Virus record (IMG/VR): IMGVR_UViG_3300030106_003370
Span: 1-21,291 of that record
Source: a virus
Strand: one strand, 5' to 3'
DNA length: 21,291 bases
Shown here piece after piece: positions 14,401-20,346 of the stretch. The position numbers and the translations under genes are program-made. The notes beneath the pieces were generated by a model that ran no database searches, had not been told where the DNA came from, and was given only the letters and a program-made list of their open reading frames with translations. How positions within the stretch are numbered: position 1 is the stretch's first letter; every line of letters begins with the position of its first letter.

Positions 14401-17237
14401 TTTTTAACATCTGGTTTAGTTTTTGGTTTGCCTTTTTTTGCTTCTATAGCATTTATAACCTGTTGAGCTTTAACAGGGTCTTTTTTAATTGCATTGTCAA
14501 CAGAGGTGCGTAAACTTTCAAAGCCCCCCCTTTCAGCATCCATAAGTGTTGCTAATTCATCTTTTTGGTCATAACTTAGTTTCCCAGCGCGTTCAATAAG
14601 TGCATCTGCATCTGCATCTGTTTCTATTTCGTCTATAAGATTATTAAATCTAGGTTCGTCATTTAAAATAGCATCTACTAATTGGCCTTTAGCTTTAGGA
14701 ATTCCTGTAATTTCTTCTAATTTATTTTTTTGTTCCTCAGTTAAAGCATCATATCGTCCTACAGCATTTCGTTCAGTTTTTGTAGTATCCGGTTTAGTTT
14801 TTGGTTTGCCTTTTTTTGCTTCTTTTGTAGCACCCGGTTTAGTTTTTGGTTTGCCTTGTTTTGCTTGATAGTTATCAAAATTTTTATCTGCTATTTTTTG
14901 AGCTTCTTCTCTATAAGCAGCTTCAGCTTCTGGCCCAAGGTTTCTGCCTATAGTTAAAGCCATATCATCTCTTTCTCTATCAAATATTGCTAACTCACCT
15001 CTAGCTTTCATATCTTGCCGAGCTTTTTTTCTAGCAACTGTGATTGGATCGTCAGCATCTTGTATTGCTTGATCTAATGGATCGTCAGTATCTTTTGCTT
15101 CTTGATCTAATAAAGTATCAACAACATCTTCGGTTGTTGCTTTAATGGGTTCAGGGGCTTTTACAGAACCTTGTAGATAAGGGTTATTGGCAATAGCGTG
15201 GTCTAAACGAGCATTAATGTCAGGGGAAAGACTCTCATCTGCAAATGTCGTATTTAATAGTCTTTTAATTTCAGCACGTTGTTCTTCATCTAATAAAGAT
15301 AGGGATTTATTTTTATTTGCGTATGCAAAAAGTTCTTTAATCCTATCTGCTATTTCTCCTGTTTGTGGAGCTTTTTTGCCTCCTAATATAGCGGTTATTA
15401 ACGCGGGTAGTTCACTTGCTTCATCAATAGCTATTTTTTGTTCAACTTCTTTTTCAACTCTTTCAGCTTGCTCAACAGATGTAAACCCACCGGGGATTTC
15501 TTTGCGATATTGTTCAGGAATTTTTTCCCATCTTGTATATAAATCTTTTTCTGCTAATTTTTTCTTTGCGTCATCTAACTGCTTACGAACTTTCCGTATG
15601 TTTTCAGCGTCTGCTTGAGTAGCTGGATCTTCTAACCTAGCTTCCAGTTCAGCAACTACCCCTTGTAATTGTTCGACCTCAAGATTAACTTGTGCTGATA
15701 CTCCCTCCGGCCCTTCTTCTTCAGCAATATCGGCAAGGGTTCTACCTTCTTCATCTAAAGGACGGCCTTCTTCTTCTCGGCGTAATTGTTCCCTTGGGGA
15801 CGAAAGCGTATTTAACTCTGCTTGTGTTTCTTCTTTTTGCTTTTGTAGATCTATTATCGTTTCTGGGTCAGTTTCATTCGCTATCTGGTTTTCTATATCT
15901 GTTAACTTACTGTCTAATTTTCTTACTTCTGGATCTATCTGTTCTTGATACTCAAGGTCTTCCAGATATTTTCTTTCTTCATCAGCTTCCCGCAACGCTT
16001 TTTTTGCTCTGGAACTTTCATAGGCACTTGAAAGCCCCCCAAACGGGCCTCCCCCTACAGTTCCCTGCACTATACTTTCTACAATCCGATCCATTTCGTC
16101 AGAACTAAGTGCTTCCCAGTTGTCCATTACAATACGTTCTGCAAGAATGCTAATTGCTTCTTGCCCGCCTTCAGTAACCCCTTCTAATGCACCTGCTTTT
16201 CCGGTTCCCCATGCCAACCCTCTAAGCACAGAAGGTTTAGCCCCACTTCTTTCTAGTACTTTTTTAACAACTTCCTGTCGTAAAAGCGGGTTTTGAGATA
16301 TAGCTTTACTAACTTGGTAGGGCAGTATGCTGTCTAAAGAAGCGGCTACAGCACCTGCAAGTAACGATGTTCCGGGAGCAAAAGTCCCAGTTCTTTCATA
16401 TATGTTATTAAAGACTTCAGGGGCATTAAGTGCGTAACTTCCCATAAAAGTAGAGGCATACAAGGCTTTTTTAGCAGCTTTCTCGCCTACTTGTTTAATA
16501 AGTTTTTGCCCTGACACATTGTTTCTAAAGTCTATTTTATCCTTATCAGCACCTTTATCCTTAAGCTCCTTTACTCGTTTATCAACTAGTTTTTTTGCTT
16601 GTTTTTCAGCCGTTTTTTTAGCAACCGCACTACCTATACCACCCGTACCTATAATGCCTAGTAAATTAGGTACTTGTTCTCCAACAACCTGTAAACCAAA
16701 TTTAACCGCATCTCCTACACCTGCTACTTCTTTATAGGATTGAAATTCCGCAGGATTGTTTGCAGCAATCGCTTCTTCTGTTGCCATATTTTCATTAATC
16801 TGTTCTGTAGCATAATCCCGTAACGCTTCGGCGGCATTATCCGCCCCTACTGTTTCTGCTATGGAAGCTATAGTTGAAGCACCTAATGCAGGGAGAAGAT
16901 CTGCTGCGGTAGATGAAAGCCGTGTAGCCCCCCTCCTAATCCCCCGTACTCCTGAAGAAAGGAACCCATAATCAGGCCTAGTTGGATCTCTTTCTTCATC
17001 AAAATCAGTAGGGTCAACAGCAGGGCCAGCAGCAGGGCCAACAGCAGGGTCAACAGCAGGGCCAGTAACCAAATTAGGTTGTGTAGAAAAAGGCCTTGGT
17101 GGAGGAGAAAGCCTTGGTGGAGGAGAAGGCCTTAACTCGTTTATAGCTCTTTCTAAAACTTCATTTTGAGAAACACCTTCAGGTGCAGTTACCCGATGCC
17201 TTCTTCCTGTTGGGTCTTGTACTATATATACAGGCAT
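8481..17237 (-). CDS. Giant polyvalent virion protein with metallopeptidase-like domain (2918 aa)
   Basis: Probable internal virion protein ejected with the DNA. Layout: a short N-terminal beta-type motif (MPVYIVQDPTGRRHRVTAPEG...); a Pro-rich and AVDP-repeat linker (36-78); an Ala/Gly-rich region ending in EGVTEGGQEAI (about 350-360); then long coiled coils and Lys-rich linkers (about 400-1700) with repeated GKPKTKP. A metallopeptidase-like domain follows: FLHEVGSH (H1782, E1783, H1787; HExxxH spacing) and DELLAYFIEE with E1847 as possible third ligand, matching zincin-like domains of phage polyvalent proteins. The C-terminal third resembles large polyvalent protein associated regions (YLPLYRSGDYW, NISASAINFSQIP), with hydrophobic stretches near 2361-2410 and 2618-2650 that could interact with membrane. 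It follows smaller virion-type proteins, the place of T7 gp16. Protease activity is inferred. Confidence 0.85.
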   Translation of the reverse strand: MPVYIVQDPTGRRHRVTAPEGVSQNEVLERAINELRPSPPPRLSPPPRPFSTQPNLVTGPAVDPAVGPAAGPAVDPTDFDEERDPTRPDYGFLSSGVRGIRRGATRLSSTAADLLPALGASTIASIAETVGADNAAEALRDYATEQINENMATEEAIAANNPAEFQSYKEVAGVGDAVKFGLQVVGEQVPNLLGIIGTGGIGSAVAKKTAEKQAKKLVDKRVKELKDKGADKDKIDFRNNVSGQKLIKQVGEKAAKKALYASTFMGSYALNAPEVFNNIYERTGTFAPGTSLLAGAVAASLDSILPYQVSKAISQNPLLRQEVVKKVLERSGAKPSVLRGLAWGTGKAGALEGVTEGGQEAISILAERIVMDNWEALSSDEMDRIVESIVQGTVGGGPFGGLSSAYESSRAKKALREADEERKYLEDLEYQEQIDPEVRKLDSKLTDIENQIANETDPETIIDLQKQKEETQAELNTLSSPREQLRREEEGRPLDEEGRTLADIAEEEGPEGVSAQVNLEVEQLQGVVAELEARLEDPATQADAENIRKVRKQLDDAKKKLAEKDLYTRWEKIPEQYRKEIPGGFTSVEQAERVEKEVEQKIAIDEASELPALITAILGGKKAPQTGEIADRIKELFAYANKNKSLSLLDEEQRAEIKRLLNTTFADESLSPDINARLDHAIANNPYLQGSVKAPEPIKATTEDVVDTLLDQEAKDTDDPLDQAIQDADDPITVARKKARQDMKARGELAIFDRERDDMALTIGRNLGPEAEAAYREEAQKIADKNFDNYQAKQGKPKTKPGATKEAKKGKPKTKPDTTKTERNAVGRYDALTEEQKNKLEEITGIPKAKGQLVDAILNDEPRFNNLIDEIETDADADALIERAGKLSYDQKDELATLMDAERGGFESLRTSVDNAIKKDPVKAQQVINAIEAKKGKPKTKPDVKKEETETDADTAGFGFNTPKVEEAWNNRANRKDLKNLDDKDIAEFLPDGANINKLKVSDLQKIAKAKRDQTKKAPETKKAPETKTAKAVQDFIKKVGKLQETIATIKAEKEAKAKAVKLAERDIQKARSAGAGYYGTVIPSTIGEIKSEYGTDSPAVEAYLDRLKQAREEVRPETLAALKKAEQARKDEIAARDAEEVEYGGETFTRGELRKARQAVAAQAEIQQQKRKEDAALAEVRAEIEAEQQELAKAVKSKQGSLAYIKNRLGFELSPEQEKVIDDSLMVEKRATPKGSSRPKERRKVIEKIIANPPKEDKDYTSKKALLDSLESEGIEIAPSPPAKRLELAERAMTAEEGEIALTLDDFKNQKNDDTALRRPKTKGVIKPSSEAGWTKQDIKDLKKAKYKKEQADKEAIAKQRRQTGTRKGTKVVDVPEGVKQRPLKTIQKTTKQRLDREFKELIGDVDSASSIDNVPFDVTKQGTRTQAIAQAKLRLQFFVEKNPEYAEAANQALINGLNSRAKRDAQITPEQQKLINLQAKQASQYAEAVTNPPSQSIEAIDKRIEELKKLQLQTLSTSDQRFNAIKKAFEKSKKPKIADPDSDIDATQEVVTDLKKLSGEQESLEIARQDVNLETQNTEADLNEQIQSLEQDKADLEAQAITNDTLASYQQSKDFPNLKQDVKTLTDINGEIGKTKAILSNREDEALQKTLDNLREERNAILEKEEYIPIIAFRDSTQIDGSVKLDLRNDIIEEENSVSPVVPTKPTTVKKIKDAITEAFNTTEAALEKANIKFVKNPKEAGLEEDAPQVYTKGTVTKDGTIYLFTDNIQEGDELSVFLHEVGSHVGMKNLVGSGNYNFYIKKIKQWAKQNPAGKNSSPEVIIANKAAARVEFAQEVGTAKPDDELLAYFIEEAVNDGYTPDLKPNEIPSYEKPVVTFMKRVFAGIKNAMRRLGLPVTLTAQDLVDLAYGAAGDVIRGNSARTNETVIEQTSDPLKAERIFDKFIWGARDTALKVSPDFTKPAIGKTIEVIERSEKFSSSFVTKTLSYFQLADSLKYKAERAKGETGKVINRLADNILTLDKQLKKRKSQIDELRKRIAKSIYDGQKILQKHAKYAEEFNDIAYDSTIDEIDLTDVNNPAVVQSELFKRYKKLPPELQLLYRNMVNTYRKYAQAHIDKMVELAIQGGAGRESDLVNTLRLQRSRINPYLPLYRSGDYWIDYEIEGTEGRVKEAFPTRSAAQMAIKERQKRGAFNFSTIYNRQTDSLKDQDNPAMTAEFNKVIKQLRNLRSKDKQDKGIPDDTPHALDGVIESVQETYLSMFPSDSVKQQFKVRKKTPGFRKNVLADFADVGYKLASEQALMNSQKGIDDAFGVIQETAKKAQQAATKDATGVEDETPGYTALSERVMDRLNADRKNIYNPFPAPWAANMSYLGYQWYLMGNISASAINFSQIPIIAFPMMAVKYGPVKASKVLMESYANYFMGGQDDNTNLDLGIPDTDIAIPLADWTAFKDAKGELKELYDMAVDQQAVRIATGQEITDVKYSQKALSILPDSISDPVGSPTGTWSRAEYALNWLFQNSERGNREITLIAAFKLEKDRLLKQGKDSKTATREAMQEAIDFVETVNGPAITEVGPTWFRDSWGKVIGTFKKFPLSQFYLQYKLLRQAIAPLDKESRAVAIGQYAAINASLFSVAGVMGVPVYGLIEMLHDLVWEDDPAEELEMKAVRFLGADYAYGWLPNLMNMDIAHRVTWRGLLIRDNDYRISQIGYPLYALETYLGPAFSVIKTPAENILKIWNGEMDTKTAVTLSLPSAFKNLIQAYDLVNKGAVNRKGDLVNTNISDWTAFNKAIGFAGAETALLKRTFNLMKGVERDMAFQKRKIFQEYTLAQINGDTKRMREIRDVDIPEYNARKLAKYGTWAISSYDLRRSADARMKAMELSFSGISLSDATYEVLGKELPFKNFLDLKHMDQHLQQF
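14153..14197 (-). repeat. 18-bp tandem repeat in giant gene
   Basis: TTTTAGTTTCAGGTGCTT (14153-14170) is repeated exactly at 14171-14188 and begun again at 14189. On the coding strand it gives KKAPET units in a flexible Lys-rich linker. Confidence 0.85.
14413..14857 (-). repeat. Dispersed 22-33 bp exact repeats in giant gene
   Basis: The same 22 bases occur at 14413-14434, 14791-14812 and 14836-14857; the first two copies stay identical for 33 bases (14413-14445 and 14791-14823). They encode GKPKTKP, mostly as AKKGKPKTKP, in linkers at about residues 794, 808 and 934. Exact DNA identity suggests recent duplication or ongoing recombination within the gene. Confidence 0.85.
17012..17059 (-). 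repeat. 12-bp tandem repeat, 4 copies
   Basis: GGTCAACAGCAG and close variants (GGCCAGCAGCAG, GGCCAACAGCAG) occur four times, coding for AVDP, AAGP, AVGP and AVDP tetrapeptides in the N-terminal linker of the giant protein. Confidence 0.85.
17093..17128 (-). repeat. 18-bp tandem repeat, 2 copies
   Basis: GCCTTGGTGGAGGAGAAA is followed by the same unit ending in G, coding for the RPSPPPRLSPPPRPF Pro-rich stretch near residues 36-50 of the giant protein. Confidence 0.85.
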
Positions 17238-17247
17238 TAGTTAGCAC

Positions 17248-18900
17248 CTAGTAGGAAGCAAGTCCTACAAGACCGCCTTTTTTATAACTACCGCCGTATA
17301 AGCCTGTTTGTTGCTGAAATGTTTTAAAATATTGATTAACCATAGCGTCATAATTCCCAACATTCATACTTTCTAGGGCATCAGCCATTCTTTTTGCTGA
17401 ATAAGAAAGAGCAAGGTTTTGCATTGCAACATTCGATTGAAGTCTTTCATAAAGTTTTTGTCTAGCTTTTGTACTTTTTTCTTTGTCCCCACGTATAGCT
17501 TGTTCAAAGAGAGGAGCAGCACCTGAATCCATTTTAACAAATTGGGCTTTTAATGATTCTAATGTTTCTGGAGATGCCTCCATTAAAAATGGCTCAACGT
17601 ATCGTTGTTTATGTGTTCCCGCCAAACCCTCCAATGTTTCTACATACCCATAAATATCCTTATCAGTAATTGATCCCTGATTTTTTGTTAATATATCTGC
17701 AATACTACTAGCATGGATTTTTGCTAAATCAGTGCTTCGCCCAATTTCTGCGGTATATATACTAGCCTTTACACTAGCGAGAGCTGCAGCTGCGGTTGTT
17801 GCACTACTTCTGTCTGTATTTCTTTCATTTGCAATACGATCTTTTGCTTTTTCAACCGCATTAAATAAATTTTCGTTAAGTTTTTCTCGCCGTTCATTTA
17901 CTGTTTTTTGTGCGGCATCTGCATCCCCTCGTTTTAATTGGTTTTGTGCTTGCTTAATTTTGTCTATATCCCTATCAATTATTCTTTTAGCGGAATCTAT
18001 GTCATCTAATTCCTGACTATAGCTTTTAAACGCTGGTGACATCCCTTTTAAAAATCTTGCTCCTGTACTATAACCTTGTTGCGTAAGATCTTTATCTAAA
18101 ACTGCCCCTGCTAAATCAAAAAATACCTGAGATCCAGCTCGTTTTCTTGCTCCGGCATAACCCTCTTTTTCTGCTTCAAGTGATTCGAGTCCTTTTTTAT
18201 ACAAATTTGGGTCATATCCTGCGGCTTTACGAGCCGCTTCCATAGCCGCTAGCTCCCCTCCTTCTCCTGTAGCTTTCATTGGGCCTAAATCTAAAATACC
18301 GCTAACCTCTTTTTTAATACCTTGTGGGTCAACTTTTCTTTTCTCTGGAAGCGTTGCGAATTTTTCTAGGTTTTTAATGGACTCTTGTGACTCAAACTCA
18401 TCTACAGGTATTACAGAAAACCCATCTTTTGTTACTGGCCCTGCTGCTAATAACCTATTTCTATCAAATTCAGAAGTCGTTGGATCATATGCAAGACCAG
18501 TAGACATAAAGTTAGACGGGAGTTCATCCTGCATAAAGGTATTAGGGTCAAACCCTGCCATTAAAAGATCCCTATAATCATCTTCGCCAAGAACTAAACC
18601 TGTATTTGCATACCCGATAATGCCACCTTCCCTAAAATTTTGTTCTGCTAGAGCTAAAGACTCTACCCCCCTGTTAGCCGATTCATTTCTTACATTATCT
18701 GCTACTGTAGGGGCAGGGGGTTGCATAGCTTGCTGCATTGCTTTTTGTGTATTTCTATCTTTTAGTTCTGTTAATGCTAATGAAGAATACGCATCATTTT
18801 GGCGAGATATTTCATCAAGCAGCTCATCAGGCATACGCTTCATCTCTTTATGTATTTGAGCAATATTTTTACCTGTTGTTGAATAACTATATCCTGCCAT
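17248..18900 (-). CDS. Probable internal virion/ejection protein, 550 aa
   Basis: No catalytic motif is seen. It begins MAGYSYSTTGKNIAQIHKEMKRMPDELL and has a helical N-terminal part, a FREGGIIGYANTG motif at about 88-100, a long Ala/Lys/Glu-rich helical middle (about 210-420) and a C-terminal YKKGGLVGLASY. The GG(I/L)(I/V) glycine motifs at both ends are common in virion proteins of marine podovirus-like phages. It lies 10 bases upstream of the giant protein, in the position expected of a T7 gp15-like ejection protein. It is preceded by GAGGT 8 bases before the ATG. Assignment rests on style and context only. Confidence 0.7.
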   Translation of the reverse strand: MAGYSYSTTGKNIAQIHKEMKRMPDELLDEISRQNDAYSSLALTELKDRNTQKAMQQAMQPPAPTVADNVRNESANRGVESLALAEQNFREGGIIGYANTGLVLGEDDYRDLLMAGFDPNTFMQDELPSNFMSTGLAYDPTTSEFDRNRLLAAGPVTKDGFSVIPVDEFESQESIKNLEKFATLPEKRKVDPQGIKKEVSGILDLGPMKATGEGGELAAMEAARKAAGYDPNLYKKGLESLEAEKEGYAGARKRAGSQVFFDLAGAVLDKDLTQQGYSTGARFLKGMSPAFKSYSQELDDIDSAKRIIDRDIDKIKQAQNQLKRGDADAAQKTVNERREKLNENLFNAVEKAKDRIANERNTDRSSATTAAAALASVKASIYTAEIGRSTDLAKIHASSIADILTKNQGSITDKDIYGYVETLEGLAGTHKQRYVEPFLMEASPETLESLKAQFVKMDSGAAPLFEQAIRGDKEKSTKARQKLYERLQSNVAMQNLALSYSAKRMADALESMNVGNYDAMVNQYFKTFQQQTGLYGGSYKKGGLVGLASY

Positions 18901-18912
18901 TGCTAGATACCT

Positions 18913-19917
18913 CTATGATCTAAATTGATTATACGCACCTAACCCGCCTAGACCCGCAGCTAACATTTCTGCGCCACCACTAGGGGTACGTCCATAGGTA
19001 ATTTCAGAAGACTCCAATCCAGCGGGCAACCCACGAACAATATTACTATACCAGCCCAGTTGCTCTCTTGGAAAATCCCTCTGCCTAAGAAAATCTGCAT
19101 AACGGGTATCGAATATTTTTTGTTGCCGCTGTTGCTGCTGCGCTCCTGCTCTTTGTTGAGCAGCCAATCTTTGTAAATCTGATTGTTGTTGTGTAAGCCC
19201 TAATCCAGTTAACCCTCTAGCTGAAGCTAATTGAGCTTGTCTGTCCCGTTCAGCTTGCGTCATCATAGCAGCCCGATCCCGTTCAGCTTGCGTCATCATA
19301 GCAACCCGATCCCGTTCTTCTGCGGTCATTCTAGCCTGTCTATCCCGCTCAAACTGTTGTTGTGCCATTCTAAACGCATCTTGGCTACCGCGAGCTTGTA
19401 AATCACCTACCGTATCTGTTAACCCTCGCATACGCATAGCGTCCATAACGGCTTGTCGAGATCCTCCAGCACTTCCTCGTCCTGCTGCGCCTAACTGGGA
19501 TATACCAGCTTGCCGCTGTGATTCTTCCTGTGCTTTACGAATTGCAATATCAGTAACGGCTTGTTGGTAAGGACTCATATATTGTTTAGCTTGTGCTTCA
19601 CCAAAAGTACCTGCTTGCGTAGTACCTGTGTCAACTTTCCCGCTAACATCTAATTGTCCTGCTGACCCTGCAATCTGATTATAAAGCCCTCCAGCCTGTC
19701 CAAATTGATCTGGACGTTTTAATTGCCCAATCTGCTTGAACGCTTTTTCTTGCATAGGGTCGAATCCAGCGACCCGTTGCCCTTTATATGGTTGATATTC
19801 TTCCCTTGAAACAGCTTGCGCTCTACTTGCAACATCCGTTACATAAGGCTGCAACCATTCAGGAATCGTTTCATTTTTAACAACTTGTGTTGTTTCTTTT
19901 GGGCCACCACCGCTCAT
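18913..19917 (-). CDS. Probable virion-internal structural protein, 334 aa, Gln/Arg-rich
   Basis: Starts MSGGGPKETTQVVKNETIPEWLQPYV and continues with the block YMSPYQQAVTDIAIRKAQEE and SQLGAAGRGSAGGSRQAV, a recognisable pattern of structural proteins in many marine podo- and siphovirus genomes. The middle is a long helix rich in Gln, Arg and Ala, including MTQAERDRAAM units coded by a 33-bp repeat, then a Gln-rich stretch (AGAQQQQRQQ). The C-terminus has DTRYADFLRQRDFPREQLGWYSNIVRG-type sequence. It sits between the gp13-like protein and the 550-aa protein, the place of a T7 gp14-like ejection protein. GGAG precedes the ATG. Confidence 0.72.
   Translation of the reverse strand: MSGGGPKETTQVVKNETIPEWLQPYVTDVASRAQAVSREEYQPYKGQRVAGFDPMQEKAFKQIGQLKRPDQFGQAGGLYNQIAGSAGQLDVSGKVDTGTTQAGTFGEAQAKQYMSPYQQAVTDIAIRKAQEESQRQAGISQLGAAGRGSAGGSRQAVMDAMRMRGLTDTVGDLQARGSQDAFRMAQQQFERDRQARMTAEERDRVAMMTQAERDRAAMMTQAERDRQAQLASARGLTGLGLTQQQSDLQRLAAQQRAGAQQQQRQQKIFDTRYADFLRQRDFPREQLGWYSNIVRGLPAGLESSEITYGRTPSGGAEMLAAGLGGLGAYNQFRS
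19245..19343 (-). repeat. 33-bp tandem repeat, 2 near-exact copies plus a degenerate third
   Basis: Copies at 19245-19277 and 19278-19310 differ at one base (GCAGCC versus GCAACC). The unit at 19311-19343 is recognisable but diverged. Each encodes an 11-residue segment of the MTQAERDRxAM type in the helical part of the 334-aa protein, so copy change keeps frame and three heptad-like turns. Confidence 0.88.
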
Positions 19918-19929
19918 ATTACTACTCCA

Positions 19930-20346
19930 TTAGAGTTTTCTAGTAAAAACTCTGGTATTTAAATCCCACCCATTCTCTATAAAATGTTTATTTAATTTAT
20001 CTAAAGGCGATTTAGTTTCTATAAAATCACATCTGCAATCACGAGCTACCTGTTCAAAAAAAGAAGTGTGCATCACTATAGATGAATTACGTTTTAAACC
20101 TTTTTTAGAACACCATGCTAACCAGATTAAAAATGTATTTCCCCCTGTAAATTTGTCTGCCTCTATAGTAGTCACCGCAAAACTTTTATGCTCATCTATA
20201 AATAAAGTTGCTGACCCATTAACACATTCTGCATACACATCTTCTGGCCTATATGTTAATTGTGGTTGTGCATCTAATATCTCTTCAATACCAATTTTTA
20301 CCCAATCCCATTCTCTTCTAATATCTGCTGCGAAAGGGGTACTCAT
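19930..20346 (-). CDS. T7 gp13-like small internal virion protein / GNAT-like fold
   Basis: A 138-aa protein beginning MSTPFAADIRREWDWVKIGIEEIL. The DVYAECVNGSATLFI, FAVTTIE and FLIWLAWCSKKG segments and the C-terminal FIENGWDLNTRVFTRKL match small acetyltransferase-fold proteins encoded just before ejection proteins in T7-like and marine podovirus-like genomes. The length equals that of T7 gp13 as I remember it. No clear acetyl-CoA-binding R/Q-x-x-G-x-G/A loop is seen, so enzymatic activity is doubtful and a structural or assembly role is likelier. The start overlaps the upstream stop by four bases (ATGA). Confidence 0.7.
   Translation of the reverse strand: MSTPFAADIRREWDWVKIGIEEILDAQPQLTYRPEDVYAECVNGSATLFIDEHKSFAVTTIEADKFTGGNTFLIWLAWCSKKGLKRNSSIVMHTSFFEQVARDCRCDFIETKSPLDKLNKHFIENGWDLNTRVFTRKL

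Noticed and set aside
11950-16737. Several + strand ORFs of 70-150 aa opposite the giant gene
   Set aside because: They are Ser/Leu/Phe-rich antisense reflections of Lys/Glu/Ala-rich coding sequence, with no motifs or ribosome sites of note.
19245-19343. CRISPR-like array
   Set aside because: The 33-bp repeats are directly adjacent with no spacers and stay in frame in a coding sequence.
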